DNA of 64,000 nt from Mesorhizobium sp. CA8 (GCF_020164955.1 NZ_JAIUHG010000002.1:186001-250000), one strand, 5' to 3'. Positions 47,746 to 59,827 are shown, counted from the stretch's first letter. Made by a program: numbers and translations. The notes: a model not told the origin generated them from the sequence alone.

Positions 47746-48138
47746 ATGACGAAAGCAACGCCATTCCTGATGTTCGAGGGAAAGGCCGAGGAGGCCATGA
47801 CCCTCTATTGCGAGACCATTCCCGACAGCCAGATCCTCGACATCATGCGCTATGGCTCGGGCGAAGACGGGGCCGAAGGAATGCTCAAGCTGGCGCGCGC
47901 GTTAATCGGCGGCGTCGAGGTCAGGATCTACAACAGCCCCGTCCACCACGCCTTCACCTTTACGCCGTCCCTTTCCTTCTTTGTCGACTGCTCGTCCGAA
48001 GAGGAGCTCGAGCGGATCGTCGGCGTTCTTTCCAAGGACGGCAGCTTCCTGATGCCGACCGGCAATTACGGCTTCAGCCAGCGTTTCGCCTGGCTCAACG
48101 ACCGCTTCGGCGTCTCCTGGCAGATCAACCTGCCGTAA
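47746..48138 (+). CDS. VOC-family protein (PhnB-like)
   Basis: The 130-residue protein has the PhnB/3-demethylubiquinone-methyltransferase-like fold (TPFLMFEGKAEEAMTLYCETIPDS, in parts; FVDCSSEEELERIV; GFSQRFAWLNDRFGVSWQI). Some metal ligands typical of active VOC enzymes are not obvious. It is the second gene of the ArsR-controlled cluster. Substrate unknown. Confidence 0.88.
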   Translation: MTKATPFLMFEGKAEEAMTLYCETIPDSQILDIMRYGSGEDGAEGMLKLARALIGGVEVRIYNSPVHHAFTFTPSLSFFVDCSSEEELERIVGVLSKDGSFLMPTGNYGFSQRFAWLNDRFGVSWQINLP

Positions 48139-48168
48139 CGACATCCAACGCAATCAAGAGGATCGGCA

Positions 48169-48531
48169 ATGGACACCGAGATTACCGGCGGCATCAACAT
48201 CGCCATGAAGGTGCCGTCGCACCAATACGAGGCAACGATCGCCTTCTATCGCGATGTTGTGGGGTTGAAGCCGTTTACGGCCAAGGCGCCGGCGATCGGT
48301 TTCGAACTTGGTCCCAATCGCCTCTGGATCGACGAGGCGCCGATGATGAGCCAGGCTGAAATCTGGCTGGAGCTTTTCACACCGGACTTCAAGAGCGCGG
48401 CCTCGCATCTTGCCAAGGCTGGTGTCGTGCGCTGCGACGCAATAGAGCCTTTGGGTGAAGGCTTTCGTGGCGGCTGGATCACCAACCCGGCCAACATCAT
48501 TCACCTGGTGCGTGAGCCGGACGCCTGGTGA
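48169..48531 (+). CDS. VOC-family (glyoxalase/bleomycin resistance-like) protein
   Basis: The 120-residue protein has a single VOC module (GINIAMKVPSHQYEATIAFYRDVVGL, in parts; GFELGPNRLWIDEA; a C-terminal NIIHLVREPDAW). The His and Glu ligands of metal-dependent members are only partly visible. It is third in the ArsR-linked cluster, 30 bp after the PhnB-like gene. Substrate unknown. Confidence 0.86.
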   Translation: MDTEITGGINIAMKVPSHQYEATIAFYRDVVGLKPFTAKAPAIGFELGPNRLWIDEAPMMSQAEIWLELFTPDFKSAASHLAKAGVVRCDAIEPLGEGFRGGWITNPANIIHLVREPDAW

Positions 48532-48554
48532 ATCCTGTCGGAAAGGAAAGTCGT

Positions 48555-49110
48555 ATGGAGCTCAGAGAACCTCCCATCGCCGAAACCGCCATGTCGACCG
48601 GTCGCTGAGGTGTTCGAAGCCATCGTCGATCCGGCGGTCACCACGAAATTCTGGTTCACGCATTCCAGCGGCCGCCTGGATGAGGGCAAGCCGGTCGAAT
48701 GGGAGTGGCGCATGTATGGCGTCTCGACCAAGGTCGAGGTGAGCGAGATCGTCACCAACGAGAAGATCGTCATGCGGTGGAGCGATCCGCCGACCACCGT
48801 CGTCTGGACCTTCGCCAAATTGCTCGATGAAGCGACCTTCCTCGAAGTCCGCAATTTCGGCTTCGCCGGTTCCGCCGACGAACAGGTCAAGCAGGCGGTC
48901 GGATCCACCGACGGCTTCTCGCTGGTGCTCGCCGGCGCCAAGGCCTGGCTGGAACAGGGCCTGACGCCGTCACCCGAAGGGTGTTTCGGCCTAGCGGCTC
49001 GCCGGCGTGGTGGCAAGCCTCAGTGCCCCTCGCCAGACCTCTGCCTCTTACGCCGCCGCGCCAGCATGTTGAGGCCTTCGACCAGCGCGGAAAAGCCCAT
49101 GGCGGCGTAG
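48555..49110 (+). pseudogene. Decayed second SRPBCC (AHSA1-like) gene
   Basis: ATG 48555, behind AAAGGAAAG, begins a short frame that stops at TGA after 17 codons (MELREPPIAETAMSTGR). The rest of the domain continues in another frame: PVAEV, then FEAIVDPAVTTKFWFTHSSGRL, KVEVSEIVTNEKIVMRW and SLVLAGAKAWLEQG. One or more bases have been lost near 48597. At the 3' end the frame runs past the usual domain end and 91 bp into the antisense of terC. The product would lack a proper start unless GTG 48610 is used. I read it as a pseudogene. Confidence 0.65.
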
Positions 49111-49787
49111 ATGTAGCCCTTGGGCACGTGATAGCCCATGCCGTCGGCGATCAGCGTCATGCCAATCATCAAAAGGAAGCCAAGCGCCAGCATGACGATA
49201 GACGGGTTCCTGGCGATGAAATTGGCGAGCGGCGTCGCCGCCAGCATCATCACGCTCACCGCCACGATGACCGCGATATACATGATGGCGATCTCGTCGG
49301 TCATGCCGACGGCGGTGATGATGGAATCTATCGAGAAGACAAGGTCGAGCAGCAGGATCTGGAAGATCGCGCCGGCAAGGCTCATCTGCAGCGTGCCTCC
49401 GACCATCGTGTCCTGATGGTCTTGCGGATCGACCGTGTGATGGATTTCCTTGGTCGCCTTCCAGACCAGGAACAGGCCGCCGGCGATCAGGATCAGGTCG
49501 CGCCACGAAAAGCCGTGGCCGAAGGCGGTGAACACCGGCGTCGTCAGCTGCACGATGATCGAGATCGTGGCGAGCAGGATCAGGCGCATGATCAGCGCCG
49601 CCGAAATGCCCAGCCGGCGCGCGCGGGCGCGCTGCGCTTCCGGCAGCTTGTTGGTCAGGATCGAGATGAAGATCAGATTGTCGATGCCGAGCACGACCTC
49701 GAGCACCACGAGGGTCAAAAGTGCGACCCACGCGGTCGGATCGGAAACAAAATGAAAGTGCGGCGCCAGAAATTCGACAAGCTGCAT
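49020..49787 (-). CDS. TerC-family integral membrane protein
   Basis: The 255-residue protein has seven to eight transmembrane helices, with [21 protein letters not shown] and [20 protein letters not shown], the two acidic TerC signatures thought to bind metal ions, and ends in a basic tail (RRRKRQRSG). Members act in tellurite resistance or manganese export; the role here is not determined. No yybP-ykoY-like riboswitch could be seen in the 80 bp upstream. Confidence 0.9.
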   Translation of the reverse strand: MQLVEFLAPHFHFVSDPTAWVALLTLVVLEVVLGIDNLIFISILTNKLPEAQRARARRLGISAALIMRLILLATISIIVQLTTPVFTAFGHGFSWRDLILIAGGLFLVWKATKEIHHTVDPQDHQDTMVGGTLQMSLAGAIFQILLLDLVFSIDSIITAVGMTDEIAIMYIAVIVAVSVMMLAATPLANFIARNPSIVMLALGFLLMIGMTLIADGMGYHVPKGYIYAAMGFSALVEGLNMLARRRKRQRSGEGH

Positions 49788-49867
49788 GAAGGTCGTCCCC
49801 TCTACGATCTAGAGCAGTTTTCGCGGGTTTCGTCGCCAGTTAGGTATTGATCTCGCTTATATCAATG

Positions 49868-50692
49868 TCACGACCAGAAGGACGGCGCCGTTTCTTCCAG
49901 CCGCGGCCCGCGACGAAACGGCGCGATTTTTTCGGCAAGCCCGGTGCGGTCGGAAATATCGACGCCGACGCCGCAGAGCGTCGCGGGCCCTGACGACGCC
50001 TCGAAACGGCCCTTCGGCACCTTGGAAAGGAACCGGTTGAGCGGCTCTTCCTTATCCATGCCGAGCGAGGAATCATAATCTCCGCACATGCCGGCGTCCG
50101 AAATATAGGCGGTGCCGCCATTGAGTATCTGATGGTCGGCAGTCGGCTGGTGCGTGTGCGTGCCGACCACGAGGCTGGCGCGGCCATCGACAAAATGCGC
50201 GAAGCACATCTTCTCCGACGTCGCCTCGGCGTGGAAATCGATGACCGCCGCATCGGCCTGCTCGCCGAGCGGACAGGCCGCAAGCTCACGCTCGCCGGCC
50301 TGGAACGGATCGTCGAGTTCGGGATGCATGAAGACGCGGCCCATGATGTTGGCGACCAGCACGCGTGCGCCATTGCGGGCAATGTAGACGCCCGAACCGC
50401 GGCCAGGTGTGCCCCTGGGAAAATTGGAGGGACGCAGAAAACGCTCCTCGCGCGGCGCGAAGATCAGCGCGTCGCGCTGGTCCCAGACGTGGTTGCCGGT
50501 GGTGACGACATCCGCGCCGGCCGCGAGCGTCTCGCGAAAGATCTCCTCGGTGATGCCGAAGCCGCCGGCGGCGTTCTCGCCATTGACGATGACGAAATCC
50601 AGCTTGAAGTCGGAAATCAGCCCCGGCAGCTGCTCCCAGACTGCCGTGCGCCCTGTTTTGCCAACCATATCGCCGAGGAAGAGAAGTCTCAT
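49868..50692 (-). CDS. TIGR00282-family (YmdB-like) metallophosphoesterase
   Basis: The 274-residue protein has the two-metal core: FLGDMVGKTGR, IVNGENAAGGFGITEE, TTGNHVWDQRD, DFHAEATSEK and VGTHTHQPTADHQIL. Studied relatives hydrolyse 2',3'-cyclic nucleotides. It is 66 bp downstream of the 5-formyltetrahydrofolate cyclo-ligase gene, a common pairing in alphaproteobacteria. Confidence 0.93.
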   Translation of the reverse strand: MRLLFLGDMVGKTGRTAVWEQLPGLISDFKLDFVIVNGENAAGGFGITEEIFRETLAAGADVVTTGNHVWDQRDALIFAPREERFLRPSNFPRGTPGRGSGVYIARNGARVLVANIMGRVFMHPELDDPFQAGERELAACPLGEQADAAVIDFHAEATSEKMCFAHFVDGRASLVVGTHTHQPTADHQILNGGTAYISDAGMCGDYDSSLGMDKEEPLNRFLSKVPKGRFEASSGPATLCGVGVDISDRTGLAEKIAPFRRGPRLEETAPSFWS

Positions 50693-50758
50693 ACGATCCC
50701 GAGCCGAAGTCTGCCAAGCTGCATGACTTCCGCGAAGACCATCAGCCTCGCCGACTAT

Positions 50759-51346
50759 CTATAATTGGGGCGCGAAGCGGCGCAACCCGCTCTCGGTCAG
50801 TATTTCCGGAATGATCACGTCATGGTTCTCGTCAGGGACCATTTCAACTTCCTGGCAGTTGAAGGCGATGCCGATCAGCCTGGGCGCGATGCCCTTTTCG
50901 GCCAGCCTGGCGATCGCGCGGTCATAGTAGCCGGCGCCATAGCCGATGCGGTGGCCGCGGGCGTCGAAGGCGGCGAGCGGCACCAGCATGAGCGTCGGGT
51001 CGAGCACTTCCGCCTCTTCATGCGGCCCGACCGTGCCGAAGCCCATCTCGACCATCGGCGCGCCGCGCACCAGCTCGCGAAAGACGATCGTGGTCTTGTC
51101 CAGGATCGCCGGCAGGCAGAGCCTGGCGCCCTTTTCGCGCAGCGCGAACATCAGCGGACGCACATCGACCTCCGAGCGCATCGGCCAGAAGCCGGAGACG
51201 ACCTCGCCGGGTTCGAAGTCGATTTTTTCCTTCGCGGTTTCGGCCATTTCGAGCGCGATCTCGACGCGCCAGAACTCGTCGAGCGCATCGCGGCGCGCCA
51301 ACGCTTCCTTGCGAAACTGTTTTTTCAGGTCTTTGGAAGAGCTCAT
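50759..51346 (-). CDS. 5-formyltetrahydrofolate cyclo-ligase
   Basis: The enzyme turns 5-formyl-THF into 5,10-methenyl-THF with ATP, returning this inhibitory folate to use. The 195-residue protein has the N-terminal helix (KKQFRKEALARRDAL), VSGFWPMRSEVDVRPL and the nucleotide-binding GHRIGYGAGYYDRAIA. It is often called ygfA or fau. The 6S RNA gene lies just upstream on the same strand, the well-known ssrS-ygfA arrangement. Confidence 0.95.
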   Translation of the reverse strand: MSSSKDLKKQFRKEALARRDALDEFWRVEIALEMAETAKEKIDFEPGEVVSGFWPMRSEVDVRPLMFALREKGARLCLPAILDKTTIVFRELVRGAPMVEMGFGTVGPHEEAEVLDPTLMLVPLAAFDARGHRIGYGAGYYDRAIARLAEKGIAPRLIGIAFNCQEVEMVPDENHDVIIPEILTESGLRRFAPQL

Positions 51347-51403
51347 GCGCGGACGCTAGAAAAAATCGGATTTGGATGGCGTTTTAGGAGCGACGTTTCT
51401 AGC

Positions 51404-51447
51404 GCAATTCCAGGAAAGTGCGCAGCGGTTTTTCCGTCCGGAATTGC
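51404..51447. repeat. 44-bp rhizobial palindrome, family B, copy 2
   Basis: GCAATTCC (51404-51411) and GGAATTGC (51440-51447) flank a centre with AGCGGTTTTTCCGTCC. It is almost identical to the element at 39769-39811. It lies between the cyclo-ligase gene and the 6S RNA gene. Confidence 0.75.
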
Positions 51448-51471
51448 GTCAAAACAGAGAGAACGCGCATG

Positions 51472-51642
51472 TCTCCCGAAATCGGGAAAGCGACGATCCA
51501 CACAACCGGTGGAGAGGTCGATCCCGGGTGCCTACAAAGTAGGTGGGCGCCGTGTGAGAAAACCCACGGGTCTTCCCAGGGACAGCTCCCTAAGGATCGA
51601 TAAGGCCCCGGGGATAAGTTTCTCCTGCCGGGAAGCGCAGAC
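51472..51642 (-). ncRNA. ssrS: 6S RNA
   Basis: 6S RNA binds sigma-70 RNA polymerase by mimicking an open promoter. On the minus strand, upstream of the cyclo-ligase gene, a region of about 170 bases contains GGGGCCTTATCGATCC followed by hairpin AGGGA-GCTG-TCCCT, hairpin CCGTG-loop-CACGG, hairpin CCTAC-TTTG-TAGG (near 51530), ATCCCCGG pairing with CCGGGAT to frame the central part, and TTCCCG/CGGGAG for the outer stem. The bases and the gene order fit alphaproteobacterial 6S RNA. Ends are approximate. The region is otherwise empty: no protein gene fits in 51347-51794. Confidence 0.8.
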
Positions 51643-51794
51643 CGCCGATAGCAAATATAGGCCGATCGTTAGCCGCGCGCCAGAAGGATAGCTCGCCGGC
51701 CCTGTAAATTCTTGTCGCGCGCTCCGCGGCGTCGCCACGCCTTGCGCAGGCCGGCCAGCATCCTTACGGTCCAGCCGCACGGACAGGAGAAAGA

Positions 51795-52634
51795 ATGCGT
51801 TTCGAAGGCACTGCGGCTTACGTCCCCGACAAGGATCTTATGGTCGCGGTCAACGCCGCGATCGCGCTGGAGCGGCCCCTGCTGGTCAAGGGCGAGCCCG
51901 GCACCGGCAAGACCGAGCTTGCCCGCCAGGTGGCTTCGGCGCTTGGGCTCGATTTCATCGAATGGAACGTCAAATCGACCACCAAGGCGCAGCAGGGCCT
52001 CTACGAATACGACGCCGTCTCGCGGCTGCGCGACAGCCAGCTCGGCGATCAGCGCTTCAACGACATCGCCAATTATATCAAGCGCGGCAAGCTGTGGGAT
52101 GCCTTCGCAGCGCAGAAAAAAGTCGTGCTGTTGATCGACGAGATCGACAAGGCCGACATCGAATTCCCCAACGACCTCCTGCAGGAGCTCGACCGGATGG
52201 AGTTCTTCGTCTACGAGACCGGCGAGACTATCCGCGCCGCGTTCCGGCCCATCGTCATCATCACCTCGAACAATGAGAAGGAACTGCCGGACGCCTTCCT
52301 GCGCCGCTGCTTCTTCCATTATATCCGCTTCCCCGACATCGACACGCTGCACCGGATCGTCGAGGTGCATTACCCCGGCATCAAGCAGAATTTGGTGCGG
52401 GCGGCACTAACCCAGTTCTACGAGGTCCGCGACGTGCCGGGCCTGAAGAAGAAGCCCTCGACCTCGGAAGCGCTCGACTGGATCCGCCTGCTGGTCGCCG
52501 ACGACATCGCACCCGACGACCTGCGCGCGGATCCGAAGAACATGCTGCCGAAACTGCACGGCGCGCTCTTGAAGAACGAGCAGGACGTGCACCTGTTCGA
52601 GCGGTTGGCCTTCATGGCCAGACGGCAGCAATAG
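51795..52634 (+). CDS. MoxR-family AAA+ ATPase
   Basis: The 279-residue protein has Walker A GEPGTGKTELARQ (about 37-49), Walker B VLLIDEIDKADIEFPNDLL, sensor IVIITSNNEKELPDAFLRRC and a C-terminal lid. MoxR ATPases act as chaperones that load metals or remodel complexes, usually with a VWA-domain partner. Here the partner (53176-54366) is two genes downstream, past a GNAT gene. CAGGAGAAAG precedes the ATG. Confidence 0.92.
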   Translation: MRFEGTAAYVPDKDLMVAVNAAIALERPLLVKGEPGTGKTELARQVASALGLDFIEWNVKSTTKAQQGLYEYDAVSRLRDSQLGDQRFNDIANYIKRGKLWDAFAAQKKVVLLIDEIDKADIEFPNDLLQELDRMEFFVYETGETIRAAFRPIVIITSNNEKELPDAFLRRCFFHYIRFPDIDTLHRIVEVHYPGIKQNLVRAALTQFYEVRDVPGLKKKPSTSEALDWIRLLVADDIAPDDLRADPKNMLPKLHGALLKNEQDVHLFERLAFMARRQQ

Positions 52635-52722
52635 GCCAACAGCAACAGCATTTTCGCCGGCTGTGGACCGTTGCCCGCACGGGACATCTGCCGCAGCCTC
52701 GCGCCAAAGCTTGGAGGAAGAA

Positions 52723-53169
52723 ATGTCCGAGATCGTCGTCCGCCCGCTCGATCAGTCCGATCACGCCGACTGGCGGAGGCTGTGGACCGCCTATCTGACC
52801 TTCTACGAGACCAAGCTGCCGGAGGAGGTTTACGACGTCACCTGGAAGCGCCTGTTCACGGAAGGCGAGTTCGAACCGAAGGGCTTCATCGCCACGTTTC
52901 ACGGCAAGGCCGTAGGCCTGACTCACTATCTCTATCACCGCTCCTGCTGGTCGCAGGTCAACAACTGCTATCTGCAGGATCTGTTCGCCGACCCTGAGGT
53001 GCGCGGCAAGGGCGTGGGCGCGGCGCTGATCAAAGCCGTGCAGGACGAGGCCGGCAAGATCGGCGTCAAGAATGTCTACTGGATGACGCACGAGACCAAC
53101 GCCACGGCGCGTAAGCTCTACGACCATGTGGCGCGGCGGACCGGATTCATCGAATACGATCTGCTGTAG
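52723..53169 (+). CDS. GNAT-family N-acetyltransferase
   Basis: The 148-residue protein has the GNAT fold with the acetyl-CoA site LQDLFADPEVRGKGVGAALIKAVQDEA (R-G-K-G-V-G-A) and a C-terminal NATARKLYDHVARRTGFIEYDL. ATG 52723 follows TTGGAGGAAGA; the frame opens 20 codons earlier. It sits 6 bp before the VWA gene and 88 bp after the MoxR gene, so the three may be one transcript. Substrate unknown. Confidence 0.92.
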   Translation: MSEIVVRPLDQSDHADWRRLWTAYLTFYETKLPEEVYDVTWKRLFTEGEFEPKGFIATFHGKAVGLTHYLYHRSCWSQVNNCYLQDLFADPEVRGKGVGAALIKAVQDEAGKIGVKNVYWMTHETNATARKLYDHVARRTGFIEYDLL

Positions 53170-53175
53170 GCACTG

Positions 53176-54366
53176 ATGTTCATCCCCTTCTTCCTCGAAC
53201 TGAAGGCCGCGCGGGTTCCTGTTTCGCTCAGGGAATATCTGTCGCTGCTGGAGGGACTGGAAGCGGGGCTCGTCGACTATGACGTCGAGGCTTTCTACTA
53301 CCTCGCCCGCTCGGCCCTGGTGAAGGATGAGCGTCATATCGATCGTTTCGACCAGGTCTTCGCGCATGTCTTCAAGGGTGTCGAGGCGCTCGGCGGTCCC
53401 GATGCCGTCGATGTTGCCAACATCCCCGAGGAATGGCTGCGCCGGCTGGCGGAAAAGCACCTGAGCGAGGAGGAAAAAAAGCTGGTCGAAGCGCTGGGCG
53501 GTTTCGACAGACTGATGGAGACGCTGAAGCAGCGCCTCGAGGAGCAGAAGGGCCGGCATCAGGGCGGCTCGAAATGGATCGGCACCGGCGGCACCTCGCC
53601 CTTCGGCGCCTATGGCTACAACCCCGAAGGGGTTCGCATCGGCCAGCATGAAAGCCGCCATCGCCGCGCGGTGAAGGTCTGGGACAAGCGCGAATTCAAG
53701 AACTTCGACGACACCGTCGAGCTCGGTACCCGCAACATCAAGGTGGCGCTGAAGCGGCTGCGACGCTGGGTGCGCGAGGGCGCCGAGGAGGAGTTCGACC
53801 TGCCCGGCACCATCCACGCCACCGCCGAGCATGGCTATCTCGACGTCAAAACGCGGCCCGAGCGGCGCAATGCCGTGAAGCTCCTGATGTTCTTCGATGT
53901 CGGCGGCTCGATGGACGACCATATACGCGGCGTTGAGGAGCTGTTTTCCGCCGCGCGCGCCGAGTTCCGCCAGCTCGAATATTTCTACTTCCACAATTGC
54001 CTTTACGAGCGCGTCTGGAAGGACAACCGCCGGCGCCTGGCCGAGACGATCCCGACCTTCGATCTCATCCACAAATACGGGCCGGACTATAAGGTGATCG
54101 TCGTCGGCGATGCCTTGATGAGCTCTTACGAGATCGCGCATCCGGGCGGCTCGGTCGAGCACTGGAATCCGGAGGCGGGCAGTGTGTGGCTGGCCCGCCT
54201 GTTGCAGCAATGGCCAAATGCGATCTGGCTGAACCCCGAAGCCGAGAAGAACTGGCGCTACACCCACTCGATCCAGTTGATCAGCGACATCTTCGGCGGC
54301 CGCATGTTCCCGCTGACATTGGCCGGGCTTGAGGCAGCGACTAGGCAGCTGTCACGCAAGCATTAG
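53176..54366 (+). CDS. VWA-domain CoxE-like protein, MoxR partner
   Basis: The 396-residue protein has a helical N-terminal region (about 1-170) and a C-terminal von Willebrand A domain (about 235-396) with a metal-ion site beginning LLMFFDVGGSMDDHI (DxGxS), YFHNCLYERVW and VIVVGDALMSSYEI. CoxE-like proteins pair with MoxR ATPases, for example in metalloenzyme maturation. No CO dehydrogenase genes are nearby, so the client is unknown. Confidence 0.9.
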   Translation: MFIPFFLELKAARVPVSLREYLSLLEGLEAGLVDYDVEAFYYLARSALVKDERHIDRFDQVFAHVFKGVEALGGPDAVDVANIPEEWLRRLAEKHLSEEEKKLVEALGGFDRLMETLKQRLEEQKGRHQGGSKWIGTGGTSPFGAYGYNPEGVRIGQHESRHRRAVKVWDKREFKNFDDTVELGTRNIKVALKRLRRWVREGAEEEFDLPGTIHATAEHGYLDVKTRPERRNAVKLLMFFDVGGSMDDHIRGVEELFSAARAEFRQLEYFYFHNCLYERVWKDNRRRLAETIPTFDLIHKYGPDYKVIVVGDALMSSYEIAHPGGSVEHWNPEAGSVWLARLLQQWPNAIWLNPEAEKNWRYTHSIQLISDIFGGRMFPLTLAGLEAATRQLSRKH

Positions 54367-54459
54367 CTCGCTTTCGCTGGAAGCACCTGTAACAAGGGCC
54401 TATATTTGGGCGAATATCCGTTGCAAGCAACAACGAGCCGCCAAGGCCAAGGAGATTTC

Positions 54460-54864
54460 ATGGACACCCACGCCTATCCCGTGACCCGCACCGATGCCGA
54501 GTGGCGCGCCCGGCTGACGCCGGAGCAATATGCCGTCATGCGCAATCACGGCACCGAGCGCCCCGGCAGTTGCGCCCTGCTCTACGAGAAGCGTGCCGGC
54601 ACCTTCTATTGCGTCGGCTGCGACCAGCCTTTGTTCGAATCCAAGCTGAAATTCGAGAGCGGCACCGGCTGGCCGAGCTTCAACGATCCGGTCCCGGGCT
54701 CGATCGAGACCACCGTCGACCGCAGCTACGGCATGGTCCGCACCGAATGCCACTGCTCGCGCTGCGGCAGCCATCTCGGTCACGTTTTCGAGGACGGCCC
54801 GCCGCCGACCGGCCTGCGCTATTGCATCAACGGCGTGGCGCTGCGCTTCGAACCGGCAGCTTGA
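54460..54864 (+). CDS. msrB: Peptide-methionine (R)-S-oxide reductase
   Basis: MsrB repairs R-methionine sulfoxide in proteins. The 134-residue protein has the zinc Cys pairs [11 protein letters not shown] and [13 protein letters not shown], the core [11 protein letters not shown], and the catalytic Cys in [14 protein letters not shown] 54460 follows CCAAGGAGATTTC. It is 93 bp after the VWA gene and ends in a strong terminator. Confidence 0.96.
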   Translation: MDTHAYPVTRTDAEWRARLTPEQYAVMRNHGTERPGSCALLYEKRAGTFYCVGCDQPLFESKLKFESGTGWPSFNDPVPGSIETTVDRSYGMVRTECHCSRCGSHLGHVFEDGPPPTGLRYCINGVALRFEPAA

Positions 54865-54884
54865 TGCCTTGGAAATGGCTTTGC

Positions 54885-54910
54885 AAAGGGCGGCTTCGGC
54901 CGCCCTTTTT
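54885..54910 (+). terminator. Terminator of msrB
   Basis: AAAGGGCGGC-TTCG-GCCGCCCTTT is a perfect 10-bp hairpin with a tetraloop, followed by TT. Confidence 0.93.
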
Positions 54911-54917
54911 CGTATGG

Positions 54918-55214
54918 TCATGCCACGACTGTCGCGATCAGCCAGAGCGCGGAACCGAGCATCATCAGTTGCGCCTTGAAACCCCCGACCTTCTCCGCGG
55001 TCCGCCAGACGGTGATCGTCAGGAAGATGTTGTAGGGAACGGGGAGGAAATGCACCGCCAGCACCAGCCAGAGCGGCAGCTTCAATCCAAGCAGGATCAG
55101 CGCCAGCGCCGAAGAGGCGACGCTCAAGATCGTCCCGACCAGCAGCATGTCGCGCCAGAACAGCCGGTCGAGCGGCACTTCGCCCCTCCACCGCGTCCGG
55201 AAAAAACCCGTCAT
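54918..55214 (-). CDS. Small integral membrane protein of unknown function
   Basis: The 98-residue protein has three predicted helices (about 22-44, 48-68 and 80-98), after a basic start (MTGFFRTRWRGEVPLDRLFWRD). No family recognised. It is 10 bp after the stop of the next hypothetical gene upstream, in a run that starts with gapR. Confidence 0.7.
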   Translation of the reverse strand: MTGFFRTRWRGEVPLDRLFWRDMLLVGTILSVASSALALILLGLKLPLWLVLAVHFLPVPYNIFLTITVWRTAEKVGGFKAQLMMLGSALWLIATVVA

Positions 55215-55224
55215 CGCCGGCGAC

Positions 55225-55665
55225 CTATCGCTGCCCGAGAACGTCGGTCACGGCTTCTTCGAAGCGCGAGCATTCTTGCACCAGCCAGTCGCTCATGGCC
55301 GGCCAATTGTCCTCGGCGTAGCAGTTCACCCGCCACATCGAGTTGATGCCGAGACCTTCGCAGCTCTGCTCGGGCCTGAGCTTCAGCCTGGATTCGATCG
55401 CCGGCTGGAACGGTTTCAGCCGCGACCAGGACTCCGTGGCGCCGAACTTCTCATTGCGCCCGAAGAAGACGCCGACATGGTTCTGCGCCGGCGCGACATA
55501 CATCGAAAGGACCAAAGCGAAATCCGGCAGCCCGCGCTGCCAGAACCAAGGCCCGCGTCGCGCGAGCCTTTGCCTTTCTTGCGGGTGCCGTTCGGCGAAC
55601 AGCGCCCAGAAGCCGCGATGGCGGAACTCCGAGGCGCGACGGCCGCCGAAGTCGAATTCGTTCAT
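55225..55665 (-). CDS. Hypothetical protein, possibly DUF4268-like
   Basis: The 146-residue soluble protein has NEFDFGGRRASEFRHRGFWALF near the start, ALVLSMYVAPAQNHVGVFFGRN and a central KPFQPAIESRLKLR. The alternation of an N-terminal helix, strands and an IESRL segment recalls DUF4268-type nuclease-associated domains, but I cannot confirm this. ATG 55665 is preferred to an upstream start at 55830. It lies 22 bp after gapR and before the small membrane protein. Confidence 0.65.
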   Translation of the reverse strand: MNEFDFGGRRASEFRHRGFWALFAERHPQERQRLARRGPWFWQRGLPDFALVLSMYVAPAQNHVGVFFGRNEKFGATESWSRLKPFQPAIESRLKLRPEQSCEGLGINSMWRVNCYAEDNWPAMSDWLVQECSRFEEAVTDVLGQR

Positions 55666-55687
55666 GGCCGGTCTCCGGCCATGAGGC

Positions 55688-55948
55688 TTACGCCATGCCG
55701 AGGGCGGCCTTGTAGAGATCCAGGATCGATTCTTCCTCCTGGCGCTCGGCCTGGTCCTTCTTGCGCAGCCGCACGATGGTGCGGATCGCCTTGGTGTCGA
55801 AGCCGGTGCCCTTGGCTTCGGCATAGACATCCTTGATGTCGTCGGAGATCGTCTTCTTCTCTTCCTCGAGCCGCTCGATGCGCTCGATGATGGTGCGCAG
55901 CTGGCCGGCGGCTACAGTCTGGCTGGTCTCGGTGATTTCGTCGGCCAT
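55688..55948 (-). CDS. gapR: GapR-family nucleoid-associated protein (DUF2312)
   Basis: GapR is a small DNA-binding protein of alphaproteobacteria that clamps overtwisted AT-rich DNA ahead of replication and transcription, aiding topoisomerases. The 86-residue protein matches the family: [20 protein letters not shown], then [21 protein letters not shown] and [24 protein letters not shown], a helical, charged dimer fold. ATG 55948 follows GCGGAGAG. It heads a possible operon with two hypothetical genes. Confidence 0.9.
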   Translation of the reverse strand: MADEITETSQTVAAGQLRTIIERIERLEEEKKTISDDIKDVYAEAKGTGFDTKAIRTIVRLRKKDQAERQEEESILDLYKAALGMA

Positions 55949-56098
55949 TTTTCTCTCCGCGTCTTCTGAAGCGATGGCGATTCCCGCCACGGCGAATTAG
56001 AGCGGGTTCCCTGCCCGAGCGGGCGCGGCGGGTCAAGACACTTGTCGAGCGGCTGTGGACGGCTGCTGTCAATCGTCCGTTCGACGTCCCGATCGCAC

Positions 56099-59557
<3,459 letters not shown>

Positions 59558-59771
59558 GGACTGGGCTCCAGCAGCGGAAGGGAGATGAACCGGCGCAATG
59601 ATTAACGGGAAAATGCTGCAGCGCAAACAAATTTGCGCGACAGCTAAAACGATTTAAGTCGCCTGTTTGCGCCAAATCGTCATTGCTGTTGTTCGAACAT
59701 CGGCAGTCGGCGGTGGACGGCAAGTCCACGACATGCCACGGAGCTTTCCGGCCGGCCGCAAATCCGCAAAC

Positions 59772-59800
59772 GAAAATGCCCGGCGCAAGCGCCGGGCATT
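59772..59800 (-). terminator. Terminator of livK
   Basis: AATGCCCGGC-GCAA-GCGCCGGGCATT (59775-59800) pairs as a long hairpin and is followed on the minus strand by TTTTCG. It lies 28 bp after the livK stop. Confidence 0.88.
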
Positions 59801-59827
59801 CCGAACAGTCGGCTTGAGTTTGCCGGC

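Noticed and set aside
49788-49867. Manganese (yybP-ykoY) riboswitch upstream of terC
   Set aside because: Only 80 bp are available, and no matching stems or conserved internal loop could be found.
51532-51780. 82-codon minus-strand frame
   Set aside because: It overlaps the 6S RNA and has no coding features.
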